DNA from: Echinometra lucunter
Lineage: Eukaryota > Echinodermata > Echinoidea > Camarodonta > Echinometridae
Direction of reading: 5' to 3'
NCBI GenBank assembly: GCA_029962745.1
Contig: CM057153.1
Span: 37,916,307-37,980,306 of the forward strand
Length of the DNA stretch: 64,000 nt
Each line of letters begins with the position of its first letter. Position 1 is the first letter of the stretch. The position numbers and the translations under genes were made by a program. Under the pieces are notes generated by a model, which ran no database searches, was not told the origin of the DNA, and saw only the letters and a program-made list of their open reading frames with translations. This document shows positions 13,301-27,800 of this stretch, piece after piece.

Positions 13301-15760
13301 TCGATTTCGATGAAAAATCATCAAATTTGTAATGTTATTCTTCTTAGAATTCTATTCCCGATCATATATAAAAAAAAAATTTACCATTGTGTAATCACTT
13401 TAAAATGATAGCAATTTTGGTAGAAGAATTAGATTTTGAGCTGGTGTAAACACTTTCATGTCAATTTCTTCTTTTTTTTTGTGCTGAAAACTCAATAAAC
13501 TGATGGGAAGTTGTGCTACACATAGAATGCACAGATTGATGGTGGTGGTGTTTTCATAGTGGTATACAATTAGCATGTCATATTATGTAAATTTTGTTCT
13601 ATGTCACAATTAGATGGCAATAATGCACATGAGAGTGAGAAATACAGTAACTAGAAAATGATGAATAGTAAGGAACAAACAAACTCATTGATGAGAAGAA
13701 AATAGTGTCAAATTTTAGGCAGGATCAGGACTTTAGGATGATTCTCCTGGCTGAGAATGTTAATGAGAATTATTTGTAAGTTTAGCTTTAAGGTTTACTT
13801 TAAAGAAGCATTTAGATTGCATTGACCTACATGTATACATGACAGAGGACCAACCTTGTGTGGTTTGGCTCAATAACTTGTTAGGCATAGCCCTGAAATA
13901 GCATATCAAAAGAGTGGAAAGATAAAAAAATGTTCGAGACATACTGTGCCCATTTTGGTTTTGTCAGTATGTTTGGTTTAATGCTGAAATTTTGAAAAGA
14001 AAAATGGCAATAAATCCCTAAATTGGCAAAGTTCAAAATCACTGTTTTCCATGCAAATTGGCAGGTTTTTCATTTCTCAACTTACTGGTACTTTCTGTCA
14101 GGTTATATTCATTTGAGATACATGTTTTTTATAAGAAAAATGCAGCAATAAAAGAAACTATTTGTGTTGCCAATTTGAAAAAGAAAAGCTGATCAAATAA
14201 GACGTCAAATAATTCCTGTCATGAATGGCTTATTACTTGATCGATGCTTGATAATGCTTGTACTCTCAGGAGTCCATCAAGTCTCCAGACAGACGTCTGA
14301 TCCGTGATAGTCGTACCAAACCCCTGCAGCTAGCCAACGCCAAACGACTCTCAACCCATTGGTTTCTTCTCTTCAATGATATCCTAGTTCATGCCTATGT
14401 AAGTACACACACAAAATGTAGTTCTTCTGCCCTTGTTGGTCTCTGTACATGGGTTTGCAGTGATGAACAGTTAGACAATGAAATAAGATAATGCTTTTCA
14501 CATATACAGTTAGCTTTCTCTTTCTGTTTAGCTTCAGTTATATTTATTTGATGGACATTCATTTACACACGTAGGCTTGATCAGAGTTTAGGTGTTTTGG
14601 TCACCTAATGAATTCTCTTTGTTATTTGTATGACTTTTTCATGTTGAGGCTTTGAACTAATATTTTCTGATTGTGGATTCAGTTGACTTAAGTCTTCAGG
14701 TAATAAGTGAGCTATTTATTTAGTGTAATCCTTGCAAGGAAGGAATCTTTAGTCCTTGCAAACTTGTTCCCACTTGCTATCAACTAACTTTCATTCTACT
14801 GTGGAACAAGTGCACAAAAATGATACTCTTAAATCTGTGCCCTGTAACATAAAAAGTGCATTCAATCATACGATTGATTTCAATCGTAAGTCTGTGGCAA
14901 ACCATGTACAGTGAAGTCTGTATATGAAGATCACCCAAGGGAGACAAGAAAAATGGTCTTTATGAGCAGGTGGTCTTTATGGACAGGTCCCTTTAATACA
15001 CGTTTCAATGGGGAAAATGATTCAAGGGGAAAAAAATTGTGTTTATGGACAGGTAGCCTTTCTATACAGGTGGTCACTAAAGCAGGTTTGACTGTGAAAG
15101 AGTTATAATTGAATGTAAGATTGATTGTATCTCTTTATTTTACAGGCACCTGTAGTGATAATTCATGTCATGAAGCAAGTGATGAAGGCATACATATTTT
15201 GTATGAAGAATTATGACTTAAATTGTTTTTTTCTTCATAGAGATATGGTATTTGGCAGCATATGATATATATATACAAGTATATGTATTACAATAGCATT
15301 TTGAATATAATCTGCTCTTTTTGTCACTGTTATTGAATTATTTGACATGAAAGGAGGATTCTAAAGTAGCTCTGCCTTCATTTCAAAAAGTACCCGAGCC
15401 AGAAAAGGTAGAAAGCTATTTTCAATAGGCGTATCATTGTGTAAATGAATCTTTATTGTTTTATAGTGGTTTGATTTAGTGTGTTCTCTTCACCCATTAT
15501 TCTTGATTCCAATGATGTTGTCTTTTGTGTAACTGTCGTAGCTAAAGACACCTCGTACCACTTGCATGAGGTTAATACTTTAGATGTTTCCATTTTCTCA
15601 AGACCTGTTTACAGGATACATGTAGATAATTGGTTATTCCAGTATGAAGTATTACTTCACAATACCACCCTTGTAAAAAAAAATTACCATGGGTACCATA
15701 CTATTTTCACGAAATTGCTATCAAAACCATGAAAGTACTGTAGTGATCCAGAATTTCTGG

Positions 15761-15819
<59 letters not shown>

Positions 15820-18800
15820 AATTGCTTGATGTCAAGGGTGAAGTGCGATTCTTGCATTCTTTTATTTCATTTCAATGAAGCATTTGGCTTAGGGAGGAGC
15901 CAGGTTATTTCTCCTCGAAAGGTTCATTCATTGTAGAAGGGAAGTTTGAGACAGGAGAATGTTTTTCCTTTGTTACATGCAAGTACCATCAAATTACCAT
16001 GATTTGATCGTAATTTCGTCAAATTACCGTGGTACCCATGGTACTTTTTTTACAAGGGCAGTTTCAGAATGATGCAGCTGATGTCATAATGCATTAAAAC
16101 CAAACTGTAGTAATGTAAGCCATTCACAGCCCCCCCCCCCCCCTTAGCTTATTCCAGCTAGGCTTTTGTCCAGCTCTGCCACTTTTGACTAAATAGCATT
16201 TGATTTGAGTTTTGTTGAATGCCTCAAAACCCAATTTTGTAAAGTTTATATTAGTTCTACAAAGTAGAGTGCATTAGGATATTTTCCACCTTTATTCAAA
16301 ACAAAGTACAAGTGTATTTAGGGCTGTAATCATTAAAAAAAATAGATTGTAACACGTGTACTCAGACACTTTAGGCTATTTCTCAAGTGCTTTGCCCCAA
16401 AATCAATTTTTATACAAAAAATCATTTTCTAATTGGTTCTTAGTATATGAACCATTTGGGATACAAATGTCTGAAATGTGAAATAGTTGGCAAAGGATTC
16501 TAAATCATTCAAATTCTCTCCCCAAATTTCAAATGCACTCAGGGTTTTGGAGTGGTAATGCTTCATTTCTTGATTTCCTGTGCAAATGATATGCTCTTTA
16601 TTTATCATTTATGTTTTGTTTTGATTTTTAAAAGGGGAATTACCGTGTCTGGTCTATTGCATGAAACTGATGAAAGACTTACAGTGATAAGAGAAAAGGC
16701 ATTTCTGCAAGCCTTTGCAAAATATTTTTATACTGATTTTCTGATGGAAATAGTAATCCTCATACATTTCAAAAGTATTCTTTACCACCAATATTACCTT
16801 GATTCAAAGTCATCCAATTCATGATTAAAAGAAAGAAAGAAATTTTATGTTTGGTGTATATATCACATAAGGATGTTCCAGTTCACAGTATTTGCAGAAT
16901 TGATAATCAAAATGGGAATCAAGTTCCAAAGGCAGTGCAAAATGCAGTGATAAAATATCAGTTAACATCAGATTCATGCTAAGTCTTGAGCTTCACTGCT
17001 ATGATTCTGGACAATCCTCATAACATGTGTAACAAGTGTAAGCATGAGTTTGTAGCCTTCTGTCTCAGTAATCCTTTGTGTGCATGATATCAGTAAGTGT
17101 GAAGTCGTTATTTATATTGGTTGGTATTGCCCTATATGTTTATGTTTATTGTGTTGCACTTCCTGACAGATTAATGATAATGTGTGGATGTGGGCACAAG
17201 GATAAATTGGGCAGTGCAAAATGGCATAAACAGCATAAATTGGGCAGTGCAAAATCTAATGGTTGTTAAACAGTGCTTTATGTCCATCTAAAAATAATTG
17301 TACTTCATAAAATGACAAATCATTGAGATCAACTTCATTACACATATTGGAAAATATTTCATTTTATTTCTAATTGACATACATGAGACAATTACCTAGA
17401 AATGTTTAACTTCTAAAATCAATAACCTGTCTCCTGTGTTGACCAAATGTTGTTCGAAATGTTGGAAAGTCATGGATATGTTCAGGAATTCATTTGAGTG
17501 TTTGTTATGGAGTATTTTAGTATGTTTGTTCTATGGCCTGTATCAAATCATGGTTACTGTTGTTTAATTTGAATGCACACTCTGATCTGCAAGAGAGAGA
17601 TTACAAAATTGCATATCATATTGACTAAAATGAGTACTATTTTATAGGAGGACAGGGACCTGTTATCATTTATACAAATATAAATACTAACTAGTATACA
17701 TGTAACTGTTGGTTGTTCTGGTTCTCACTGCCATTTTAGTATACAAAGTTGTTACTTATCTATAAAACTTTTTGTAGATTTGAATTATCTTTATATAATT
17801 GTTGATGGGTATGTGGTCACAAGAGCTTTATGTTTGTATCCAATGTCTTTCCTCTTTACAGTTTTCTAATCACCAAATCTTCAGTTTGGCTTTAGTATGG
17901 GCTGAACCTATCCCTGACACAGACCAAGTCACGTAAGTACCCTTGTCTCTTTCCCTCTTTCTGTAATACCCTTTCACTTTCTCTCTCTCTCTTTTTCTTG
18001 CCATCAGCTTTTCTCTTTTCTTAGTTATAAGAATTAAAGGTTGATTAATGTAGTCTTTTTGTCTTGTGGGGCATAGAACTCAATATGTCCCTGTTTCTTA
18101 TATGGAGCCTCAGAGAAATGAGTGCCCCGAGTGCCCCGAATGCCCGCAGAAAGAGCAGTAATAATACTGATGTGGCTACCTGGGCTGAATAAAATCCATT
18201 CATTTTTTTTTCCGAATGCAAATGATAATAGATGTAGAATGAAAGAGTTCTCGTGAAGTCTTTTTTTCAACAATATCTGGTATTATAAGAGCTTTTCACT
18301 GCAATGAGTATATTTTCATTCACATAATATGTATCATATAGCAGGTGCTATGATTTTTGTATGTCTTCATCTTATACCAGAAATGCAATACAGCTGAATA
18401 TGCCTGAGGAATCGTTGGTACTACAGGCGCCCTCCCCAGCTGAGAAAGCAGAGTGGTTGTGGTCCATTAACCAAGCCATTGATTCCATCCTTACTGCTGG
18501 TCAAAAGAGCCCTAGTCCTGACATCACACAGAAAGATGGAGCCTTCCAGAAGGTAAGCAGGGTGATAATATTACTGAGGAAGGATAAGCAAGACGAGGAG
18601 GAAGAGGAGGATAGGGAAGATAGGATGATGATGATAGTAATGATGATAATGGTGATAGTGAAAGTGTTGTTGATACTAGATGAATTGGGTTTGGGATTTG
18701 ATTGATGCACATATTTTATCATGTACATGTTTATGTACGATTTTTTATTACTTTATCACAGAGTGCATAGACTTATATATTTGTTTTTACAAAATACAAG

Positions 18801-21800
18801 CATATACCTGTCTGCTTTGTGATTACTGGTCGAAGGAATTCAGATGACCTTCTTGTACTTGGTATTTAGGTCCCACCGAAGCGAACAAGACAAGGGCGAC
18901 ATGCATTCAGTTCAACAGGGGTGCACAAAGATGCAGTCTATGAAGGGACTTGGTTGAATGGAAAATGCAATGGCAAGTAAGTTACTAAAATCAAATATCA
19001 AATTTTGAAAAAAGAGAGAGGTTGTTGTGAATTTTGTCACAGATGCAAGAATGTTCAGATGTCAAGTTAAGTAATACATTCATTTACAGCTAAATTAAAT
19101 TGATATTATTTATTTTGGCAAGTACACTATCCTTTTAAAGGGTATTGTTTAATTAAGGAACACAATGTTTATACGACAGTTTCCTTTCATTCGATTTCTA
19201 AGATACATGTATACCCTCACATCATTCCCAATGATCACCATAGATCCAACAGTATACCTCACCCCGATTGTATCCTTTATCTTCATCTAAAGCTCTATCC
19301 AAACACACATCACCCCATTGTATAGATAAAGTTTTCCTTCTCTAATTTTAAAGAATGAACAAATTATTTCTGTTGTGTTTCGAACAAATTATGAAAGGAA
19401 AACATTCATTTTTTTTAGTTTAGAAAATTTTTAGATGACCATGATGTAAATTTTGATTATTTCCTTGTTGTTTGTATTGCAGGGGAACATTGAGATGGCC
19501 AGATGGAAAGAAATACACTGGACATTTTATTCAAGGAGTACAGCATGGGTGAGTAGTACATTATCATTCTCTGTCATGTGTACTGTATTAAGTCTCTTTC
19601 AGTTTCCACAAGTAATTTGATCCCTTCTGTTTCACATAAGATCTTTTATCCCTGATGATAATGCTCTAGTGAAGTTTTCAGTCAGTACATTTACTTGCAT
19701 TCTATTCATAGATCAACACAGATAGGATGTATCAAATGTACTATGACTGCAAAATGCATTTTAAAGATATACTCACAGGCCAAGAACAGAAAAAAAAAGA
19801 ATCACTTGTTTCATTACATTTCTGTAGTCTCATGACCATTAAAATCTTTCAGAATCTTGTTTTCTCCTTCTAAATTTGATGTGAAAAGCAGTTCTGTGCT
19901 TATTTGGTTTTGTGAATGTGATTTATTTCTTCCATTTTAGATTTTTGTCTCGCCCACCGGAGGTGAAGGCGAGACTAAGGGATCCAAATGTCGTCCGTCC
20001 GTCGTCCGTCCGTCGTCCGTCCGTCGTCCGTCCGTCGTCCGTCCGTCGTCCGTCCGTCGTCCGTCCGTCCGTCCGTCCGTCACAAACGTTATGAAAGATA
20101 ACTTGGCAACCGTGACTCACTTTTCAACCAAACTTGGGTTGTAGATGCACTAAGGGGACCTGCATGTTATGGTCCAGTCAGAGGTCACATGGTAAGGTCA
20201 AAGGTCATTTCAGGTCAAACGTTAAAGTTTACGTGCAAGACTCTCTTATGACACAAAACTCTGCAACCGTGACTCACTTTTCAACCAAACTTGGGTTGTA
20301 GATGCCCTAAGCGGACCTGCATGTTATGCTCTAGTCAGAGGTCACATGGTAAGGTCAAAGGTCATTTTAGGTCAAACGTTAAAATTTACGTGCAAGACTC
20401 TCTTATGACACAAAACTCTGCAACTGTGTGACACTGTTCAATCAAACTTCGGTTGTAGATGCACTAAGGGGACCTGCATCTTATTGTCCAGTCAGAGGTC
20501 ACATGGTAAGGTCAAAGGTCATTTCAGGTCAAATGTTAAAGTTGACGTGCAAGACTCTCTTATCACACATAACTTTGCAACCGTGACTCACTTTTCAACC
20601 AAACTTGGGTTGTAGATGCACTGAGGGGACCTGCATGTTATGGTCCAGTCAGAGGTCACATGGTAAGGTCAAAGGTCATTTCAGGTCAAACGTTGAAGTT
20701 TACGTGCAAGACTCTCTTATGACTCAAAACTCTGCAACCGTGTGACACTTATCTATCAAACTTGGGTTGTCGATGCACTAAGGGGACCTGCATGTTATGG
20801 TCCAGTCATAGGTCACATGGTAAGGTCAAAGGTCATTTCAGGTCAAACATTAAAGTTTACGTGCAAGACTCTCTTATGACACAAAACTCTGCAACCGTGT
20901 GACACTTATCTATCAAACTTGGGTTGTAGATGCACTAAGGGGACCTGCATGTTATGGTCCAGTCAGAGGTCACATGGTCAGGTCAAAGGTCATTACAGGT
21001 CAAACGTTGAACGGTTAAAGTTTACGTGCAAGACTCTCTTATGACACAAAACTTTGCAACCGTGTCACACTTTTCAGTCAAACTTGGGTTGCAGATCACT
21101 AAGGGGAAGTGCATGTTATCATTCTGTTGGACTTCACATGATAAGGTGAAAGGTCATTGGAGGTCATATGTTACAGATGTTTTCAAATTCTTGAATTTGC
21201 TTTTCCTCTGTCATTTCTTGTTTTCTTAATTCTTGAAACTCATGTAGCCAGGGAGGCAATGCGGGGTGGTCACCCCCCCAAAAAAAGACAAGAAGAGAAA
21301 AAGCTAAGAGGACGCAAGAAGAGGAGCAGACAAGGAACAGTGACAAAGAAATGTCAAACTTCCACACTTTGTATGGGAGGGGGGGGGGGGACTCTCCCTT
21401 CCTGCACCCTCCCCTCTCTTGACAACTGTTGGTCCAATGGCAACCAAACTTGGGTAATAGCTGCACTAGCGATAACATGTTGCGGTGCTGTCGGCGGTCA
21501 CATGGTGAGGTCAAAGCTCATTTCATGTCAAATGTTAAGAGTTTACCTGCAAGACTCTCTTATGACAAAAAATACTTTGCAACTGTTGCTCTCTTTTCAA
21601 CTAAACTTGGGTGATAGATGTACATGTACTTGGGGGACCTTCATGTTATAGTGTTATTGGAGGTCACATGGTATGGTCAAAGGTCATTTTATTTCAAAGG
21701 TTAAGGTTTACCTGCAAGACTCTCTTGTGACACATAACTTGACACGTGTTGCTCCGATAGCAACCCAAATTGATAGATGCACTAGGGGTACATTCATGCT

Positions 21801-24800
21801 ATTGTGCCGTCAGGTCACATGGTAAGGTTAAAGGTCAGTTTAGGTCAGTCATTAAAGTTTACCTGCAAGACTTTGTGACATCAAACTTGGTCCGGGATGT
21901 ACTTGGGGAAACTTTCGTGTTATTGAATCACGGGTGGGCGAGACACAATCTTGCTATTGGCTTGTTAACAAAATAAATACAAAGCCCAAATTGACCCATG
22001 TCATAGTGTTTAGACAGAGGTTTTATAACTACCAAATTCAAATGGTATTTAATCAGTTAACAATTATTTCAATGTCTTCTTTTTGGGGGGGGAGGGGGGG
22101 GGGTTGTTGTTGGGTTTTTGTATTTTTGTTCTTGGTTACGTTTTGGGTTTTTTTTTCCCCTGTCTTTCTTTTAACCAAAGTCAGTTGGTATTTAAGCAGT
22201 AAAACACTTTTGTCATTGTCTCTTTGTATATCAGACATGGAATACTTACAGTGCCTGGACCAGATCCAACCAAACAACAGATGTTTGAAGGTCAATGGCT
22301 TGAAGGCAAGATGCATGGAGTTGGAATTCTCAGGTAAAGTCTGCCATACATTTCTCCACTAAAAGCCTTCAGTGAGTTGTAGCAGTGGATCTATCTGCCT
22401 TAAATATAAGTTCAATCCTAGTATTGGAATTAATTTCTAAATTACCTTTTTTACTGTGCATTACTTTGATATAATTATATATTTTAAGGTATTGACATTT
22501 TGAAAAAATTTTTTTAATTGAATAAATCTTGATGAAAATCACAAACATTAAAAAGCTTTTTGCTTACTTGTACCGATAGGTGCATTGTTTTTGAAGATCA
22601 TTTGGCATCATGATTTTGTCTCATATTGTGAACTTTGTTCTTATTTCTGAAGTAGTGAAAAAAAATCTTTTCTGCCAATAATATGTTTTGTCTACATTAC
22701 TTTCATTAAGCCTGCATCTAGAAGTTATTGATGACGATGCTATCTTTATGTTACATAGATATCACAATGGAGATGTCTATGAAGGTGAATTCCAAGACGG
22801 TGTTAAGCACGGACATGGAACACTCCAAATTGGCAACGGGGCAGTCCAAGACATCTACATCGGTAACTGGCGGCATGGGAAACGCCACGGCTACGGAGTG
22901 ATCGATGACAACTCTAGAGGAGAGAAATACATGGGCATGTGGCAGGATGATCATCGTCATGGCAACGGACTAGTGATTACGCTGAGTGGACTCTATTATG
23001 AGGCCGTCTTTGCTCATAACAAAGTCAGTGTGAGTGTTTTTCCTTTCTACATATGCATAAGAAATTGGTCTGGCAGGTTAATCATGATGTTCCTAGTTTT
23101 ACTTTGTAGATGACAATTATACAGGGAGTCTGAACCAAGCGAATGATTGTATCCTTCTTCATGTGCTTTATTTTCAATTGACAGGGTTCTGGTGTACTAG
23201 TTACTGAAGATGGAACATGTTATGAGGGAGAGTTAGCCACAGGACCTACACTCAATGGAAAGGTAAAGTGTAATTATTAACAAATTTCAAATGCAACATT
23301 GATATCTAGAAACAAAATATTAAACATCTTATCAAGAGCAATGGCAAGCAATATGATTTTAGTACAAAATACAATACTCATTTAATCTTGCTGTCATAAT
23401 ACTGGAACAATCAATTCAATTCTTTTACTGGTAGTTTGAATTCTTAGTAGATAATGAATTATGAATTATTTTATATCCACTGTCTTGTAGGTGTTGAAAA
23501 TTTTGTGATTAACAAGATGTATAACCGAAAAGAAAGCTTGTCTTCTACACAGTGGAAGAAGTCCCAAAACCTTCTAGGGTATAGGCTTGACAATTGCATG
23601 ACTATTCATGATGAATTCATCACCCAGTGTTTCTGTATGTCGACGGAGATGCAGCTGTTGATGGTCAATGAATTCAGTTTTGTTTGTTTTTATTTCTATT
23701 TGATTTTCAAGGGTACCTTAACCCTGCCTAATGGAGACGTGTTAGAAGGAACCTTCAATGGCATCTGGGGAGATGGGGTCAAGATTAATGGTACCTTCAG
23801 CAAGGGCATGTTGGATCAACAGGTTAAAAGGCCATGGTAAGAATGGCACTCTATGGTCACATTGGCCCCAATTAACAAATAATAATGCTTACAAAGGAGG
23901 TCTACTTTAAGCCATGGTCTAAATCATGATTTATGTAAATAAAATAAGTGTAAATAAGAGTAAATAAGCGTAGATAAGCGTAAGTGCATTACTGCCCTCC
24001 CATTGGACAAGAGGACCTATATGTTTTATGCTTTTGGAAGTTTAAACCATGACTTATATTTAAACCATGGTTTGAATATAAACCTCTTTGTGAATTTGGG
24101 CCAGTAGATGTTTCTAAACCGGTATTTACAGATAGGATTAGTTGGGTATAGTTGTGTATCCAGAACTTGATCTCGTAAAACTTTATCTGAACTTTATTGG
24201 TGATCGACATTCATAAGCACAAAAGCCACTTTGTAAGGGTTATATATATATTTTTTTTTTTGGGGGGGGGGGGGGGGAAGGGGGGATGTTAGGGGGCGAT
24301 GTCACCAAAACAGGATAATGTTTTAATGTATATTCTAACTTTCTAAATGTAGCCTTGTTATCATCTCATGGTGACCACTTTTTGTCACTGTAAGATTGTA
24401 AACAGCCTTGCAAAAAAATCACAATATGTAAATGAAATGCCTAACCCATTGCGTACCGGAATAGGGTGTCTCATGTGCTAATTCTGTTTGAAATAAAAAA
24501 TTCAGTAGTCAACGGGTTAACTGTTTTCTTCCCATTCCTTCTTATTCTTCAGTGCAATAGGGAAGCACACAGTACCACCAGACCAGAAGTGGGAAGACAT
24601 CTTTGGTCAGTGTAGGTCACTGCTAGGGTTTGTTGAAGACACCCATCCTGATTCTCACAAAGCTTGGGAGGCAGTCGCTGTAGCACTATCCAGTGGACAC
24701 AGGCAACAAGATAGCAAGGATGGGTAAACAAACAGATTTATTTTTTGTATGATTATATTTCATTTTTATTATCATTATTCTGATTTTAGATATTTTTGTG

Positions 24801-27800
24801 CTTGGAATGGGAAAAGTGGTGGTGATGGTGGTGAATTGGGTTTTTACAGACGTGTATCAATCAATTCTAATTTTTTACGTCTGGGTCCGACCTTTAACGT
24901 CACCATCCGAAAGACGTGGAAAATGTAGATTCATGTCTTGCCAAATGACATTAGTGCTGCTGCAGGGATTCGAACCACGGACCTTGGGGTTCAAAGTCCG
25001 GAAACTTATCCACTGAGCCACAGCACTTCTCGAAAAGCAATGATTTCATAACTTAATCACTATGACTCGTAAGTTTTCTTTCCAGCAGTTCTGTTTGTTT
25101 ACTGAGAATTAGTTTTTGTTTAAATGTCATTCTTCTTGTTTGTGATAAGTGACATGTCTGATATTGAGATTAGGCATGTAAAGCATAAAATTTTCCCAAT
25201 ACTTTGGGCTGCAAGTTCAAATAACAATATTTTGTTTTAAGAAAATAAGAATTTCTGATATTCAAAGCAAATTGTGAGCTGCTGGCATTTTGAAGGTTTT
25301 ATTGAAGTCAGGTACATGCCAGAGATTTCCAAGTCCAACTCTTTGCTACTTACATTTCTCTTTCTGAAGCTTGGACAGGAGGATATCCCTAGATGGTTTG
25401 GAGAGGATCCCTACCCACAACAGAGGGAAGATCACTCAAGAAGATTACGCATCCATACAAGAGTACCTAGACAAGGTGAGAATGTCTAGGAATTGCAAGA
25501 TGAAGTTGAAATCAGGGCCCCGTTGCACAAAACTTACCATTAATGGTAACTTTGCCATCAATGGTAACTTCTTTGGAAACCTTGAATTTGATTGGCTGTT
25601 GAGCAATGTTACCATGGTAGTTACCATTGGTGGCAGAGTTACCATTAATGGTAAGTTTTATGCAACAGGGCTTCATGAATGCATTCTTATTTTGGTGGAC
25701 ATCAATGAAAACAGTCATGTCAAAAAGGAATTTACGCTCTGTATAGATTTTGCATGAATTTTGAATATGTGAATTATAGTTTTGACATTGTGACTGTCTT
25801 TCAGAAGGTTTGTTTGACCCAGTTACACATCATATCACCACATATTGCCCCGTGTATGATATAACTACTCGCTAAAAACATACATACATTCATGACACAG
25901 CTCATATGTACACATGTGAAGGTACGGGAAAAACGGTGGTATGTATGCCTTGGTCATCAAACACAATTTCTCTCACTGAAGATAAATATGCATTTGATTA
26001 CTATCTCCAAGTCCTTGAGAGATTTATGGATTTCCTTGGCATATATATTTAGAATTTGTAACAATAGAAGCTTTGTATGATTACCAACATGTTCTGTTCT
26101 TTCCCTGACATTTGACAGGCATTTGATCACCCTCTGCATCCCCTAGGGAGACTGGTGGATAACCTTGTCAATGTTTACCGAGCCACCTACATTGGTGTAG
26201 GTGCCCATCATTGGTTGCTGCCTTATGCTGTCACTGAAATCCATTCCTATGTCAAGAGACTATACAATCTACTGAGGTCAGTTTAACCCATTGACTTTTG
26301 AATTCTTTTATTCTCTTAGGCTAAATACAGGTACCAGCTTGTTTATGTATTCAGTGGGTTAGATAATTAAAGCCTGCTGTGAAGAAGGATTCTAATGGGA
26401 ACATGTGCCCAAACAAAGTTTTCATCAGTGTAACAACTATTGAAGATGTTCGAGGGACGATTTTTAAAGACAATACAGTGCAAATGAGTCTTTGCTTTAC
26501 ATGTACAGCATTGTTAGCACTATAGTCATTTGAGTGACTTAACATTTGAATCAAATTTCATTTAAGAACCTGTTTTTGATAATGTACACATTGTCATATT
26601 TCTCAGAATGGATGAAATGTCCTGCAAGATTTTATACTGTTTCTGTGGAAAACGAAACAAACTAAACTTGGAAACATGGCAAAAGTGGATGCACACGGTG
26701 ACACCTATAGACGAGGCACTTAAAACCTCAGTGGGTAATAGGCCCTGTCTGACCATGCTCGTAATTATGAATAGTGCCTGCTGAATGTTGTGTGGCACAG
26801 ACTTCAAAATTTTACAACTTCTATGAATGAATCTGAATGATTTGTCACAGAGTGCTGTTTCCTGATTTACCAAGCGAAGAGCCAAGAGTGAAGACTCCTG
26901 TGATGGAACAAGCCCCTTCCTTCCACTACTACTATGACTATGGTGAGACACAGTCAACACAATCACAGAACACAGTCCAGGGTAGCTCCAAGGAGAAAGA
27001 CATGGATGACATGTAAGTCAGTAGATGGAACTAGGCATGCGATTCAGAGTGCTGGGGACGAATTTCCAAGTAGACAAGTAGTTTCTGTGCAGGTGTTGAG
27101 AATGTTAAAACTGAACAGAAATTATCTAGCATTCTTCAAACTAACAGTTATGGAGTATGCGGAAAATAAGGGAGAGCAGCAAAACGGAGACTCCAGAATG
27201 CAAGCAATACCAACAACATTATGTACTTTGTGTTCCAGACATGTCTTTTGATGCCACTACATTTCACTAAAGGATAACATAAAACTCATGCATACAGAAC
27301 CCAAGACAGATTGCAATGTACCATTTGGTAAATTATGTAGCGGAAGATCAATGAAGATGATTGTTGACTTCACCCACTGCTGTTGGCTTAAGTATTTTTG
27401 CCTTGAAAATAGTGATTTTAAACAGTTTACAAGATTCAACTCACAAAATAGTTGTATGTACTATGCTTCTTTCTTCTCTATTCTCTCTTCACAAATTTAT
27501 GCTTTTCATATTCTCCTTCATGCAGTCTTCACTATTCAATATTTCAAATTTTGTTATTCAGAAACAATTTTATAATCTGCAATAATGACGCATTGAATTC
27601 TTTGTCATGTCAGATCACACCACATAACAAGCGAGGGCCTCCTTCACCCCACCCTGTTGCCACGTCTCTACCCTGTTATCTTCACTCTGTATGCTCTCCG
27701 TAATGAGAAGGAGGATGAGCATTATAGAGATAGACTGACTAGGCTCAACAAACAGTCTGATCTTGGTCTCATGGCATACCTTGGAGTAGATCAGTAAGTA

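Noticed and set aside
13013..13408. Open frame whose first 50 or so residues recur at 30073-30255
   Set aside because: The match comes from two copies of the same MITE; both frames read through its palindrome and have no domain.
18501..18728. Minus-strand Ser/Ile-rich frames
   Set aside because: Antisense of the ALS2 exon end plus a GATGAT/GAGGAG simple repeat; low complexity.
21157..21651. 164-codon open frame on the + strand
   Set aside because: Spans diverged tandem units, a Lys/Arg-rich A-rich stretch and a poly-G tract; no domain, splice context or conservation.
20083..21925. Regular tandem units suggesting a CRISPR-like array
   Set aside because: Units of about 150 bp are similar along their full length, with no unique spacers, in a eukaryotic intron; they belong to a mobile element.
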